IMG/VR virus record: IMGVR_UViG_3300035700_000063
Span: 1 to 21,756 of that record
Length of the DNA stretch: 21,756 nucleotides
From: a virus
Strand: one strand, 5' to 3'
Under the pieces are notes generated by a model. That model had not been told where the DNA came from, did no database searches, and saw only the letters and a list, made by a program, of their open reading frames with translations. Position 1 is the stretch's first letter, and the number at the start of each line of letters is the position of its first letter. Shown one piece after another: positions 8,546-14,668 of this stretch. The position numbers and the translations under genes are program-made.

Positions 8546-8782
8546 ATGAAAGAGAAGGTAGCGGCGGGGATCAGCATCCTAACCCTGTTCCTCTCTCTAA
8601 CTGTGGGGTATGCTACCATGAAGTCCAACCTCGCACGTATGGAGGAGCGTATCAACAACATTTCTAGCACTAATGTTCAGACGCTCCAAGTTCTTAATAG
8701 ACTAGCTGAAAGTGTGGATAAGCTATCCAGGAGCGTAGCACGGCTAGACGAGAGGACAAAGGTTCTAGAGAGAACTGATTGA
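8546..8782 (+). CDS. Small membrane protein with C-terminal coiled coil (possible lysis/i-spanin-like)
   Basis: A 78-residue protein. ATG at 8546 is chosen because AAGGGAG at about 8534-8540 precedes it; an in-frame start further upstream would lie deep inside the previous gene. Residues about 5-22 form one membrane segment. The rest, about 25-78, is a charged amphipathic helix with hydrophobic residues at heptad spacing (Leu-Ala-Arg-Met-Glu-Glu-Arg-Ile and similar). One N-terminal membrane helix followed by a coiled coil is the plan of inner-membrane spanins such as T7 gp18.5, but this protein is shorter and I saw no lipoprotein partner. It is the last gene of the + strand module, next to the terminator. 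Other possibilities are a holin-related protein or a small structural membrane protein. Confidence 0.7.
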   Translation: MKEKVAAGISILTLFLSLTVGYATMKSNLARMEERINNISSTNVQTLQVLNRLAESVDKLSRSVARLDERTKVLERTD

Positions 8783-8790
8783 TAGAAACG

Positions 8791-8832
8791 AAAAAAGGGC
8801 GGCCCTCGTAATGAGAGTCGCCCTTTCTTTTT
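8791..8832. terminator. Bidirectional rho-independent terminator between convergent modules
   Basis: An 8-bp stem pairs AAAGGGCG (8794-8801) with CGCCCTTT (8819-8826); a short inner CTC/GAG pairing narrows the loop. The + strand continues CTTTTT, and the - strand reads a run of six T after its copy of the stem. The hairpin lies in the 59-nt gap between the last + gene and NrdA on the - strand. It is well placed to stop transcription arriving from both sides. Confidence 0.88.
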
Positions 8833-8841
8833 GCCTAAATG

Positions 8842-10530
8842 TTACGCTTCACAAGCAGCGCATTCCCCTCCCTTGACACGGGCAAAGGCTTGAGCAGCAT
8901 TCACCGAATGTTGGTAATACAGAGTTGGGATGCCGAGCCTCCAAGCGTACAAGGTTAGCTCATTCAGTTCCTTAGCTGTCCAACTCTCATCAATCATTAA
9001 GTTCAAAGACTGTGACTGATCTAAGTGAGTCTGTCGTACCGCTGCAAGATGCAAGATGGTGTAAGGATCAATCTCCTTGAAGGTAAGGAAGACCTCCTTC
9101 TCTTCGTCTGTCAAGAAAGGAAGATGCTGTACGCTACCATCTGCTTCACCAATACTCTTCCACACCTCTGGTGTGTTCTGCCCTGCCTCCTCAAGAAGCT
9201 TCTCTAACTCTGGGTTCTTAATCTCCTCTTTAGCCTTGGCTAGGTTCTTGATGTAGTAGTTACTCATCAAAGGCTCTATCGACTGACTCACCTGACCAAG
9301 GATGAAGGCAGAAGAGGTAGTAGGGGCAATAGCATTAAGTGTTGTATTACGTCTGCCATACCCCTCTAGCACAGGGGGCTCTCCGAATACCTCTGCAAGC
9401 TCCTCTGAGGCTTTGTAAGAGCGTTCCTTGATTAAGCTGAACACTTCATCGTTTAACTGGGCAGCCCCCTTAGAGGACATGGATAGGCGCTTACTCTGTA
9501 ACAGGGAGTGCCAACCTAGAACCCCCAGTCCAAGTGCCCGATGGTTCTTAGCGAACTGGTAGGCCCTAGACATGAAAGAAGCAGAGAGAACGGAGGAGGA
9601 GCCCGGCTCCCCTTTAGCAGACTCCTCGATCTTCTGTAGGAAGTCTGTTACCACTGCGTCAAGGAGCTTAACCATTGTCTCAATAAGGTCAGTGTCCTTC
9701 CACTCATCGTAATGGAGAAGATTGACAGAACTTAGTACACATACAAAGCTCTCTTCCTGAGAGGAAGGTAGCATGATCTCGGAGCAGAGGTTGCTCCCCA
9801 GGATGGGCATACCTTTATCTTTGTAAACCTGGGGCTTGTTCTTATTAGCGTTGTCCGTGAAGAACACATAAGGGTAGCCGATAGAGGAACGAGCCTGGAG
9901 GACATTAGCCCAGGTCTTACGTTTAGCACTGTCCCCTGCAATCATAGACTCAAGCCACTCATCTGTAGCAGTGACCCCAGTGGTGAGGTTGTGAATGGCA
10001 TGCCCATCTGTTCCAATCTTTAGGAACTCTTCAATATCTCCATGGGACAGGGGAAGGTAGGGAGCAAACCTACCCCGCCTAGTAGCCCCTTGAGAGACAA
10101 CATCTGTTACGCTCTCGAACAACTCCATGAAGTGGACAGCACCCGAGGACTTACCATTACCCTTGATAGGGGCCCCTCTCGGTCGTACATCCCCAAAGTA
10201 ACCAGAGGTACCTCCACCATACTTAGTCATCATCCCTACCTCAGCTTGAGCGTAGAGAATCTCTGGTGCAGAGTCACCAATGTAGCTATTGAAACATGAC
10301 ACAGGCAGACCTCGGGGGTTGCCGAAGTTAGCCCAGACAGGGGAAGACAGGCTGACCCAGCCTTTGTCCATGTAAGAGTAGAGCTTGTCAGCGTACCCTT
10401 CCTCGTCCCCTAGTAGCTCTTGAGCCTTCTCAGCCACCTCTCGAAGGCGTTCCTCGGGTTCAACACCCTCTGACAAATAGCCCTGCTTCAGGAAGTTCCG
10501 AGACGCAGGTGTTAACCATTCAAATGACAT
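8842..10530 (-). CDS. nrdA: Ribonucleoside-diphosphate reductase, class I alpha subunit
   Basis: A 562-residue catalytic subunit that reduces ribonucleotides to deoxyribonucleotides for phage DNA synthesis. Class I hallmarks are visible. Cys79 (Val-Ser-Cys-Phe-Asn) and Cys264 (Cys-Val-Leu-Ser-Ser-Val-Asn) are the reducing pair. Asn247, Cys249 and Glu251 lie in Asn-Leu-Cys-Ser-Glu-Ile, the thiyl radical site. Tyr538-Tyr539 is the radical-transfer pair, and C-terminal Cys557/Cys560 (CxxC) is the re-reduction motif. It is much shorter than E. coli NrdA (761 residues) and starts directly in the N-terminal helical region, with no ATP-cone; that domain is on the partner NrdB. The ATG follows a strong TAGGAGA site and lies 8 nt after the nrdB stop. 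It is the last gene of the - strand operon. Identification is very secure. Confidence 0.97.
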   Translation of the reverse strand: MSFEWLTPASRNFLKQGYLSEGVEPEERLREVAEKAQELLGDEEGYADKLYSYMDKGWVSLSSPVWANFGNPRGLPVSCFNSYIGDSAPEILYAQAEVGMMTKYGGGTSGYFGDVRPRGAPIKGNGKSSGAVHFMELFESVTDVVSQGATRRGRFAPYLPLSHGDIEEFLKIGTDGHAIHNLTTGVTATDEWLESMIAGDSAKRKTWANVLQARSSIGYPYVFFTDNANKNKPQVYKDKGMPILGSNLCSEIMLPSSQEESFVCVLSSVNLLHYDEWKDTDLIETMVKLLDAVVTDFLQKIEESAKGEPGSSSVLSASFMSRAYQFAKNHRALGLGVLGWHSLLQSKRLSMSSKGAAQLNDEVFSLIKERSYKASEELAEVFGEPPVLEGYGRRNTTLNAIAPTTSSAFILGQVSQSIEPLMSNYYIKNLAKAKEEIKNPELEKLLEEAGQNTPEVWKSIGEADGSVQHLPFLTDEEKEVFLTFKEIDPYTILHLAAVRQTHLDQSQSLNLMIDESWTAKELNELTLYAWRLGIPTLYYQHSVNAAQAFARVKGGECAACEA

Positions 10531-10538
10531 TCTATCTC

Positions 10539-11783
10539 CTAAAATAATGATTCGGCTGAGAAGCCTTGTTTAAATTTGGTGTAGCCTACCGGATGCTTAG
10601 CGAAGAAGTCGGTGTGCATACCTGACATAATTTGTAAGTTGAACCACTGAGTCTTCTCTAGGATGGTTTGATCTACCTGGAAGGGTGGCATGAAGCCACA
10701 AGCCTCTAGGCCAGTGTTGAAACGATCCTTAATGAACTCTTCTACATCAGCTACGGTAAGGTAAGGGAAGTCCCCCTGTTCAAAGATCCATCGTACAATG
10801 CTGCACTCAGCTTCGTAAGCTTCTTGGACAAGCTCTTGTACATGCTCTTCCATTTCCTCAGTGAACATGTGAGGGTTTTCTTTACGTATGACATTAATCA
10901 ACTCCGCTCCGAACAGAAAGTGGACAGTCTCCTCAAGAGAGGTTGCTTCCACTGCGTTAGTAATGCCCTTGAGCATAGAGGTTTCTTTATTGAACGCAGA
11001 GATGATTAAGAACTGAGAGAACAGGGATACGTTCTCAATGAATAAGGAGAACAGTAGGATGGTCTTAACATACTCCTCTCGGCTACCTGTCTTAGCCCCT
11101 GCCATTGCCTTGCTCATGTACCGTACACGGTCACGAATGGCAGGAACCTCCAGCACCTTACCGAACTCCTCTTGTAACTGTAGAAGCTCAATCAGGTGAG
11201 CGTAAGCGTTAGCATGTCTGGCCTCTGACTCTCCAAATGTTACACCTACCTCTTGAATCTCTGGCTTCTGGAAGGTGTCCCCTATCTTAGGCCAAAAGTC
11301 CTTAACCTTAACCTCCACTTGACTGATGGCCAACATAGCCCTAAGGATAGCGGACTTCTGGGGCTCAGTCATTAGAGCGGAGTAGTCTTGTACATCCCCC
11401 TCGTAAGGGTAAGAGGTATGCACCCAGTAGGAGTGACGAATGGCTTCCACATATTTATGAAGGTTAGGATACTCACGAGGCAGGTAAGCCTCACGAGGTC
11501 GGAAGATGTCAGGCTTGTTACGCTCTCGGTATTGAATGTAAGAGCGGGCTGCTGAGCAAGCGCCAATACGCATTAAGGACTCTTCCACAGCCTCATGGAT
11601 AGAGTCCACTAGAATTTCATCTGTATACTTCCCCTGGAGCATACCTTGGGCCATGAAAGAGGCTGCTCTAGCTAGACTGGAATCCACCCCCTCAGGGGTG
11701 TCTCCCATAGCTTTCTCTACAGCCTGGATTGCTTTCTCTACATCAAACTCTTCAGTGCTTCCATCTCGCTTATTAACTAGCAT
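10539..11783 (-). CDS. nrdB: Ribonucleotide reductase class I beta subunit with N-terminal ATP-cone
   Basis: A 414-residue radical-generating subunit. Residues about 1-92 form an ATP-cone: Val-Asn-Lys-Arg-Asp-Gly-Ser-Thr at the start, and a conserved Tyr-Ile-Gln-Tyr-Arg end near 82-86. The ferritin-like R2 domain follows with a full set of metal ligands: Glu157, Glu187, His190, Glu250, Glu285 and His288. Tyr194 sits at the position of the E. coli radical Tyr122 (ExxHxxxY). The C-terminus ends in Ser-Ala-Glu-Ser-Leu-Phe, a plausible alpha-binding tail. ATP-cones are usually on NrdA; a few NrdB proteins, such as that of Leeuwenhoekiella blandensis, carry them and control activity through beta oligomerisation. 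The ATG directly follows the phoH stop codon (TAGATG). NrdA is immediately downstream. The assignment is secure; allosteric control through beta is inferred. Confidence 0.96.
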   Translation of the reverse strand: MLVNKRDGSTEEFDVEKAIQAVEKAMGDTPEGVDSSLARAASFMAQGMLQGKYTDEILVDSIHEAVEESLMRIGACSAARSYIQYRERNKPDIFRPREAYLPREYPNLHKYVEAIRHSYWVHTSYPYEGDVQDYSALMTEPQKSAILRAMLAISQVEVKVKDFWPKIGDTFQKPEIQEVGVTFGESEARHANAYAHLIELLQLQEEFGKVLEVPAIRDRVRYMSKAMAGAKTGSREEYVKTILLFSLFIENVSLFSQFLIISAFNKETSMLKGITNAVEATSLEETVHFLFGAELINVIRKENPHMFTEEMEEHVQELVQEAYEAECSIVRWIFEQGDFPYLTVADVEEFIKDRFNTGLEACGFMPPFQVDQTILEKTQWFNLQIMSGMHTDFFAKHPVGYTKFKQGFSAESLF

Positions 11784-12416
11784 CTAGCTTGCTCCTCCTT
11801 CCCAACTGTCAAACGCCATGATCCATTTCTTGCATTGTTCAGATCGGATAATATCTTCGTAGTTAAAATCAATTAAGTGGCAGTCTACACTAAGCCCCCT
11901 AACCATCCGCACTAGCTCAGCTAGACCACTCTGCTTAAACTTAGGGGAAGTCTGTGCTACATCACCACAGAGAACAACCTTACTGTAAGTACCCTGCCTA
12001 GTAAGGAGAACCTTGAGCTGTTCATAGCTCATGTTCTGCACTTCATCCACGATGATTAGTGTATCATCCCAGGTAAGCCCCTGGATGAACTCCAAGGGCA
12101 TATACATCAAGCGACCCTGCTTCTCAAGCATAGTTAACTCACCAGCCTTAACACCTAGCTTAGTGAAGTTCTGCTCAATAGGGCGAACCCAGGGAGCCAT
12201 CTTCTCCCTCTCTGTCCCTGGGAGGAAACCGTTCTCTTTAGCAAAGGATACGTTAGGACGAGTAACCACTACACTCTTACGTCTATCCTGAAGCCACTCT
12301 GTAGCTAACTCAATTGCTCCGTAAGTTTTCCCTGTTCCGGCAGGCCCAGTACAAATCACTGGTAAGAGATCCCGATCTCGTAAGGACAGCTCATACATTT
12401 TACGGTTATCGCTCAT
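11784..12416 (-). CDS. phoH: PhoH-like P-loop ATPase
   Basis: A 210-residue protein made essentially of the PhoH ATPase domain. Walker A is Gly24-Pro-Ala-Gly-Thr-Gly-Lys-Thr31, and Walker B is Leu-Ile-Ile-Val-Asp-Glu (about 120-125). A Leu-Cys-Gly-Asp-Val-Ala-Gln motif near 149-155 follows. PhoH homologues are very common in marine phages. Bacterial PhoH is linked to phosphate starvation and probably to RNA handling, but the phage role is not established. The gene starts at ATG after AAGGAA, 9 nt beyond the stop of the DEDDy exonuclease gene, and its stop touches the nrdB start. This packing suggests co-expression with nucleotide supply genes. The family call is secure; the function is open. 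Confidence 0.93.
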   Translation of the reverse strand: MSDNRKMYELSLRDRDLLPVICTGPAGTGKTYGAIELATEWLQDRRKSVVVTRPNVSFAKENGFLPGTEREKMAPWVRPIEQNFTKLGVKAGELTMLEKQGRLMYMPLEFIQGLTWDDTLIIVDEVQNMSYEQLKVLLTRQGTYSKVVLCGDVAQTSPKFKQSGLAELVRMVRGLSVDCHLIDFNYEDIIRSEQCKKWIMAFDSWEGGAS

Positions 12417-12425
12417 ATAGGTTCC

Positions 12426-13193
12426 TTATACAGCGTTAGTAACGAGGTCGTGACGTACATCCTTCGGGTACTCTGTATACCGAGTACGTGCCCAACCGTT
12501 ACAATCTTGGCACTGGTACTTCTGATACTTACCCACCCCAGTGTAGCAATAACCTCTCATCTGTACATGACTAGAGCCGCACTTAGGACACAAGGGACGG
12601 GCCTCCTCTGCAAAGACACCTAAGTTGGGATGGTTAGTCATCCAAGGGCGGAGCTTCAAGTACACCTGCTCTAGTGTGTCTACGTCTTGGATGTTATAGA
12701 CCCGCATCTCTTTCCAGGCAGCAGGGTTCCCCTTAATACACTCAGACCAGAGGGAGAACCCAGGGAACTCCTTATGCTCGTCTTTCTCTTCTACACCTAG
12801 GTAGTCAGCTAGGTAGGCAAGGCTGTTACGGTCAAACCTGAACTCCTTCTTAGCTACCTTCAGCGTATCAATCTCCTTAATAGGAGACCAGGGAGGGATA
12901 CCATGCAGGATGCAGCGTGCTCTTACAATGGGAATGTCGAATCGACTTCCGTTATGGGCAATGACAATATCTGCCTCTTCGAAGTAGGCTGCTAGCTCGT
13001 GGCATAGGCGGCTATCGTCCTCGTCACGAGTCTCGGAGTAGGCAACCCCCTTGTCCCCTAGCCACTTAGCAGCATAGCTCATTATGTAGGTGGAGGAGAG
13101 GGTTTGATTTAAGCCTACGTTAGTGTTCCAAAAGCTCCAAACATACGCAAGCTTGGGGGCCGTTTCTAAATCAACAATTAAGATCTTAGTCAT
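12426..13193 (-). CDS. DnaQ-like 3'-5' exonuclease (DEDDy) with C-terminal zinc ribbon
   Basis: A 255-residue protein with an RNase H-like 3'-5' exonuclease domain. Exo I is Val-Asp8-Leu-Glu10. Exo II is His80-Asn-Gly-Ser-Arg-Phe-Asp86. Exo III is Tyr166-Asn-Ile-Gln-Asp170, the YxxxD form of the DEDDy group. A C-terminal zinc ribbon follows with Cys202/Cys205 and Cys228/Cys231, probably a nucleic-acid binding element. It could trim DNA or RNA ends during replication or recombination, or degrade host DNA; the substrate cannot be read from sequence. It is separate from the proofreading domain inside the phage DNA polymerase. Its ATG overlaps the thyX stop by 8 nt (ATGACTAA), so translation is probably coupled. 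The fold is certain; the biological role is inferred. Confidence 0.9.
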   Translation of the reverse strand: MTKILIVDLETAPKLAYVWSFWNTNVGLNQTLSSTYIMSYAAKWLGDKGVAYSETRDEDDSRLCHELAAYFEEADIVIAHNGSRFDIPIVRARCILHGIPPWSPIKEIDTLKVAKKEFRFDRNSLAYLADYLGVEEKDEHKEFPGFSLWSECIKGNPAAWKEMRVYNIQDVDTLEQVYLKLRPWMTNHPNLGVFAEEARPLCPKCGSSHVQMRGYCYTGVGKYQKYQCQDCNGWARTRYTEYPKDVRHDLVTNAV

Positions 13194-13821
13194 CAGTCAA
13201 TGCACTCCATGATACAGGAAAGAGAGGCTTAATAATATTACCTACCATGTGGGCTAGGTCTTGTATCTCCTGTTGAGCGTGGCTATCGGTACGCTGTCTG
13301 TAGAACCTAGCAAAGGCAGCCAGTGAGCCAGTGACATAGTAGGAAGTGTACATAGACTGTGGAAGAACCGTACGTGCCTGCTCCGGTGCAACCTCATCCT
13401 TAATCAACATGTTGTAGAGGTTAAGGGCCCTCTGTGCGTCCTCTTTAATGTAGCCTATATACGCATCAGAGGAGGGATGCTCACCGCCACTACCTTGTTT
13501 CACACTGCCATCTGGGCGTTTTCGTAAGGAGTCCGGCACGTAGAAGGTGGGCTCATCGTCTACATACCGCCTACTCACTTCGTTACGAGTAAAGCCTACA
13601 ATGTGTTTAAACTCCTGTCTTGCTACGAAGATAGGGACAGTGTAACGTAGTGTGATTTGGGGGTGGGAGAAAGGAGACCAATGGCCGTTCCTAGCTAGGT
13701 AGGAGAGCAGCTTCCCGTTCTGCTCTTCAGTAAACATTGAAGCTTCTTTCTCAAAAGAAACACGGGCAGCGTCAGCCACCCGATTATCTGAACCCATGTG
13801 GTCAATGTATTCTGCTCTCAA
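13186..13821 (-). CDS. thyX: Flavin-dependent thymidylate synthase, divergent
   Basis: A 211-residue ThyX, which makes dTMP from dUMP with FAD, NADPH and methylene-tetrahydrofolate. Conserved parts are the N-terminal Asp-His-Met-Gly-Ser-Asp, Ala-Ala-Arg-Val-Ser-Phe near 18-23, Ser83-Arg-Arg-Tyr86, Ala-Pro-Glu-Gln-Ala-Arg150, and Arg177 with Ala-Gln-Gln-Glu-Ile. The signature RHRx7S is altered: the region reads Lys72-His73-Ile-Val before Asn-Glu-Val-Ser, and it appears one residue longer than the usual spacing. The start is TTG at 13821, because the family N-terminus begins there and the next Met (residue 9) would cut the conserved start. The TTG shares bases with the stop of the DUF3310 gene (TTGA). 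It works with NrdA/NrdB and the DUF3310 protein to raise dTTP. The family is secure. Confidence 0.94.
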   Translation of the reverse strand: MRAEYIDHMGSDNRVADAARVSFEKEASMFTEEQNGKLLSYLARNGHWSPFSHPQITLRYTVPIFVARQEFKHIVGFTRNEVSRRYVDDEPTFYVPDSLRKRPDGSVKQGSGGEHPSSDAYIGYIKEDAQRALNLYNMLIKDEVAPEQARTVLPQSMYTSYYVTGSLAAFARFYRQRTDSHAQQEIQDLAHMVGNIIKPLFPVSWSALTDD

Positions 13822-14051
13822 AGAACTTCTCCGTATTCCAAGTGGGCCAGCAGTTCAAGGAAGTGCTTGGCCTTACGTAAGTCTTCCATACCTGCCTTGC
13901 TAGCATGTCGTGAGACATACTTAACTACATTACTCTCACAGCAAGGTAGTTTGTTTCTCTGACAGAACTCTACAGGCTGGATGGGTAAGGTCTTGTAATG
14001 TCCTCCCCCAACCTGCACATCTAGGGCAGACTTATCGGTCTCAAGCTCCAC
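13818..14051 (-). CDS. DUF3310 domain protein (T7 gp1.7-like nucleotide kinase candidate)
   Basis: A 77-residue protein that is almost only a DUF3310 domain. It shows Val-Gly-Gly-Gly-His-Tyr-Lys, Pro-Ile-Gln-Pro-Val-Glu-Phe, Val-Val-Lys-Tyr-Val-Ser-Arg-His, and Lys-Ala-Gly-Met-Glu-Asp-Leu with Lys-Ala-Lys-His-Phe-Leu. T7 gp1.7 has the same domain and is a dTMP/dGMP kinase, but it is more than twice as long. Next to thyX, a role in turning dTMP into dTDP is attractive but inferred. The start is GTG with GGGAGG at 14058-14063, 6 nt upstream; no better start fits. It overlaps the preceding 73-aa gene by 11 nt and thyX by 4 nt. The domain call is confident; kinase activity is not shown by the sequence. 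Confidence 0.88.
   Translation of the reverse strand: MELETDKSALDVQVGGGHYKTLPIQPVEFCQRNKLPCCESNVVKYVSRHASKAGMEDLRKAKHFLELLAHLEYGEVL
13826..13832 (-). promoter_or_regulatory. Ribosome binding site setting the thyX TTG start
   Basis: GGAGAAG on the - strand lies 4 nt before the TTG of thyX, inside the last codons of the DUF3310 gene. It supports the TTG as the real start and coupling of the two genes. Confidence 0.65.
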
Positions 14052-14262
14052 GATGAACCTCCCGCTTTACGGCGTCATATCCCTTAGCCTTAATATAATT
14101 AAACATTATTAACATTTGTCGCTTACTCCTTTTATCAAATTGCTCCATATATGACTCACTAGCAATCTCCCCTTTATCCTCCGCTAAGTTAAAGGCTAAA
14201 GCACATCGGTTCCATGTACGTAGTGTAGCGTTATCAATGTCATTGAAGTTACGATTGCTCAT
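14041..14262 (-). CDS. Small phage protein of unknown function (73 aa)
   Basis: I do not recognise this family. ATG at 14262 is chosen over an earlier in-frame start at 14301 because AAGAGAG lies just upstream and the longer form would overlap the HNH gene by more than 50 nt. The product is hydrophilic and probably helical, with Asn-rich ends, a central Trp-Asn-Arg, a Lys-Arg-Ser-Lys-Arg-Gln basic patch near residue 45, and a basic C-terminus. There is no membrane segment and no cysteine cluster. It overlaps the HNH gene by 14 nt and the DUF3310 gene by 11 nt, so it is clearly part of the coupled operon. Nucleic-acid binding would fit the basic patch but is only a guess. Confidence 0.75.
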   Translation of the reverse strand: MSNRNFNDIDNATLRTWNRCALAFNLAEDKGEIASESYMEQFDKRSKRQMLIMFNYIKAKGYDAVKREVHRGA

Positions 14263-14668
14263 TACTGCTCTCTTTTTGGCGTCTAAGTTTAGCAATTCCA
14301 CGCTCCTCTGCTGTTACCCTGTCGTGGCAAGTCTTGCATAAGAGTTGCAGATTATCCATCTCGCAGTACATAGCCTCGATTACGTCACCCCATGTAGTAA
14401 ACCCTACTGAAGGATCTATAATGGGGGAGATGTGATCGACTGCTACGTTCTTTACTCTCTTACCATCCTTTACTATTGTGGCAGGAACTTCCTCTTTGCA
14501 CTCTGCACATAAGTAGAAACCTCTTCGGGTTCGTGCATCCTTGTTAGTCTGCTGGATGGGTGCCCACTTACGAGTCCCCTGTCGTAGTAGGTTTTTGATG
14601 AAAGAGTTGAACCGTGCCTCAGTCCACAACCCGTTACATCTAGTCTTCTCTCCGCTTGGCCTTGCCAT
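14249..14668 (-). CDS. HNH endonuclease
   Basis: A 139-residue nuclease of the HNH type. A zinc knuckle Cys54-x-x-Cys57 pairs with Cys111-x-x-Cys114. The core is Val-Asp78-His79-Ile-Ser-Pro, with Asn106 in Asp-Asn-Leu-Gln and His115 in Cys-His-Asp. The N-terminal region (Arg-Phe-Asn-Ser-Phe-Ile, Arg-Lys-Trp-Ala-Pro) is typical of stand-alone phage HNH proteins. ATG at 14668 is preferred over a GTG two codons upstream, because GAGGAG lies 5 nt before it. It overlaps the exonuclease stop by one base (TAATG). The flanking genes are intact and overlap it, so it is not inside an intron. It may process replication intermediates (the place taken by gp3 in T7), degrade host DNA, or be a domesticated homing enzyme. 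Confidence 0.92.
   Translation of the reverse strand: MARPSGEKTRCNGLWTEARFNSFIKNLLRQGTRKWAPIQQTNKDARTRRGFYLCAECKEEVPATIVKDGKRVKNVAVDHISPIIDPSVGFTTWGDVIEAMYCEMDNLQLLCKTCHDRVTAEERGIAKLRRQKESSNEQS

Noticed and set aside
10531-10538. A broken nrdA whose ATP-cone was lost by frameshift
   Set aside because: The cone is fused in frame to NrdB, with a full set of NrdB ligands downstream, and NrdA has its own start and ribosome site.
13186-13821. Frameshift in thyX explaining the altered signature
   Set aside because: The frame is continuous and conserved motifs are present before and after the altered segment, so it looks like true divergence.
14263-14301. Longer start for the 73-aa gene
   Set aside because: It would overlap the HNH gene by over 50 nt and has no ribosome site, whereas the ATG at 14262 has one.
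14249-14668. HNH gene as part of a group I intron or homing insertion that splits a neighbour
   Set aside because: The exonuclease and the 73-aa gene on either side are complete and overlap it by 1 and 14 nt, so no host gene is interrupted.
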